A DNA stretch of 64,000 bases, from assembly GCF_900113315.1 (NCBI RefSeq), contig NZ_FOZG01000002.1, forward strand, positions 372,001-436,000. Reading direction: 5' to 3'. The notes below the pieces were generated by a model. It saw only the letters and a list, made by a program, of their open reading frames with translations, was not told where the DNA came from and ran no database searches. Positions 63,657 through 64,000 of this stretch are shown here, one piece after another. This DNA comes from Sphingomonas jatrophae. Its GTDB lineage: Bacteria > Pseudomonadota > Alphaproteobacteria > Sphingomonadales > Sphingomonadaceae. Position numbers and translations under genes: made by a program. Numbering within the stretch: the first letter of the stretch is position 1; each line of letters opens with the position of its first letter.

Positions 63657-64000
63657 ATGGTGATGTTTGGTCGGCGGGGGCCGGCGCGTGCGGTGGCGCT
63701 GCTGAGCGCGGTCGCGCTGGGAGCGGCGGTGGCCGCGCAGACCGTCGATGATGGTCCGACCAACAGCGCCGCGGGGCTCAACCTGCCCGCCGAGCTGCAG
63801 GTGTTCGGCAAGGTCGATCCGCTGGTGCGCAAGGCCACCGCGATCGTCAACGGCACGATCATCACCGACACGGACGTCGATCAGCGGCTGGCGCTCATCC
63901 TGCTCGCCAACGGCAACAAGATTTCCGACGAGGAGCGGGAGCGCGTGCGCCTGCAGGTGCTGCGCAACCTGATCGACGAGACGCTGCAGATCCAGGAAGC
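63657..64000 (+). CDS. surA: Peptidyl-prolyl isomerase SurA, N-terminal part (runs off right edge)
   Basis: SurA is a periplasmic chaperone for outer-membrane proteins such as LptD. 115 residues are visible: a signal (MVMFGRRGPARAVALLSAVALGAAVA), then the SurA N-domain 'VRKATAIVNGTIITDTDVDQRLALILLANGNKISDEERERVRLQVLRNLIDETLQIQEA'. The parvulin domains lie beyond base 64000. The lptD-surA order supports the call. Confidence 0.9.
   Translation, partial: MVMFGRRGPARAVALLSAVALGAAVAAQTVDDGPTNSAAGLNLPAELQVFGKVDPLVRKATAIVNGTIITDTDVDQRLALILLANGNKISDEERERVRLQVLRNLIDETLQIQE

Noticed and set aside
1-64000. CRISPR arrays, insertion sequences, rRNA operon
   Set aside because: No regularly spaced repeats, transposase frames or rRNA-like segments were seen on either strand.

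Overview
This is a chromosomal stretch from a high-GC alphaproteobacterium, most likely Sphingomonas or a close relative in the Sphingomonadales. The support is the strong GC bias, split gcvPA/gcvPB behind a tandem glycine riboswitch, alphaproteobacterial gene orders (ispH-thrB-rnhA, rpiB-glyA-nrdR, nusB-thiL-hppA, rnd-ppx-ppk1-hdaA-purM-purN, lptD-surA), an HWE-type histidine kinase, and short intergenic palindromes of the sphingomonad type. The assignment rests on reading the sequence; no database search was run. Almost all the DNA is coding, and no gap longer than about 300 bases lacks an assignable element.

Layout. 1-2.6 kb (minus): packaging end of a gene transfer agent-like or phage-like head cluster (small terminase-like protein, large terminase, portal), running off the left edge. 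2.7-5.2 kb: wecB and wecC for UDP-ManNAcA. 5.4-10.9 kb: glycine cleavage operon behind a tandem glycine riboswitch, with a methyltransferase gene inside it. 11-15.6 kb: a lipoprotein, ispH-thrB-rnhA and an S41 peptidase. 15.7-19.7 kb: multi-PAS HWE kinase with response regulator, an outer-membrane barrel and a lipoprotein. 19.8-24.5 kb: rpiB-glyA-small membrane protein-nrdR, trmJ, chorismate mutase, rpsD. 24.5-31 kb: S9 peptidase, an unknown helical protein, agmatine-to-putrescine genes, uracil-DNA glycosylase with a coupled 50-residue membrane protein, folK, tRNA-Lys.

31-35.4 kb (minus): nusB, two membrane proteins, thiL and hppA. 35.4-44.4 kb: threonine aldolase, EamA exporter, an SDR protein, pepN, a GST, PPK2 and aspS, with palindromic repeats between genes. 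44.5-57 kb: the conserved backbone rnd-ppx-ppk1-hdaA-purM-purN, interrupted by two accessory blocks. One (45.66-47.2 kb) holds an I78-type inhibitor overlapping rnd plus unknown small proteins. The other (51-53.6 kb) holds an AIM24 protein, an exported unknown and an Asp/Glu racemase. 57-64 kb: two extra genes behind purN, a GNAT protein, ndk, holC, pepA, then lptD and the start of surA.

Working together. Glycine and one-carbon metabolism recur (gcv, glyA, threonine aldolase, thrB, purN). So do phosphate polymers and pyrophosphate (hppA, PPK2, ppx, ppk1, ndk), and outer-membrane biogenesis (lptD, surA). I found no CRISPR array, insertion sequence, rRNA operon or recognisable defence island. 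The least explained parts are the rnd/I78 overlap with its neighbours, the 50-residue glycine-rich membrane proteins, the unknown gene at 26.7 kb, and the accessory genes inside the conserved backbone.
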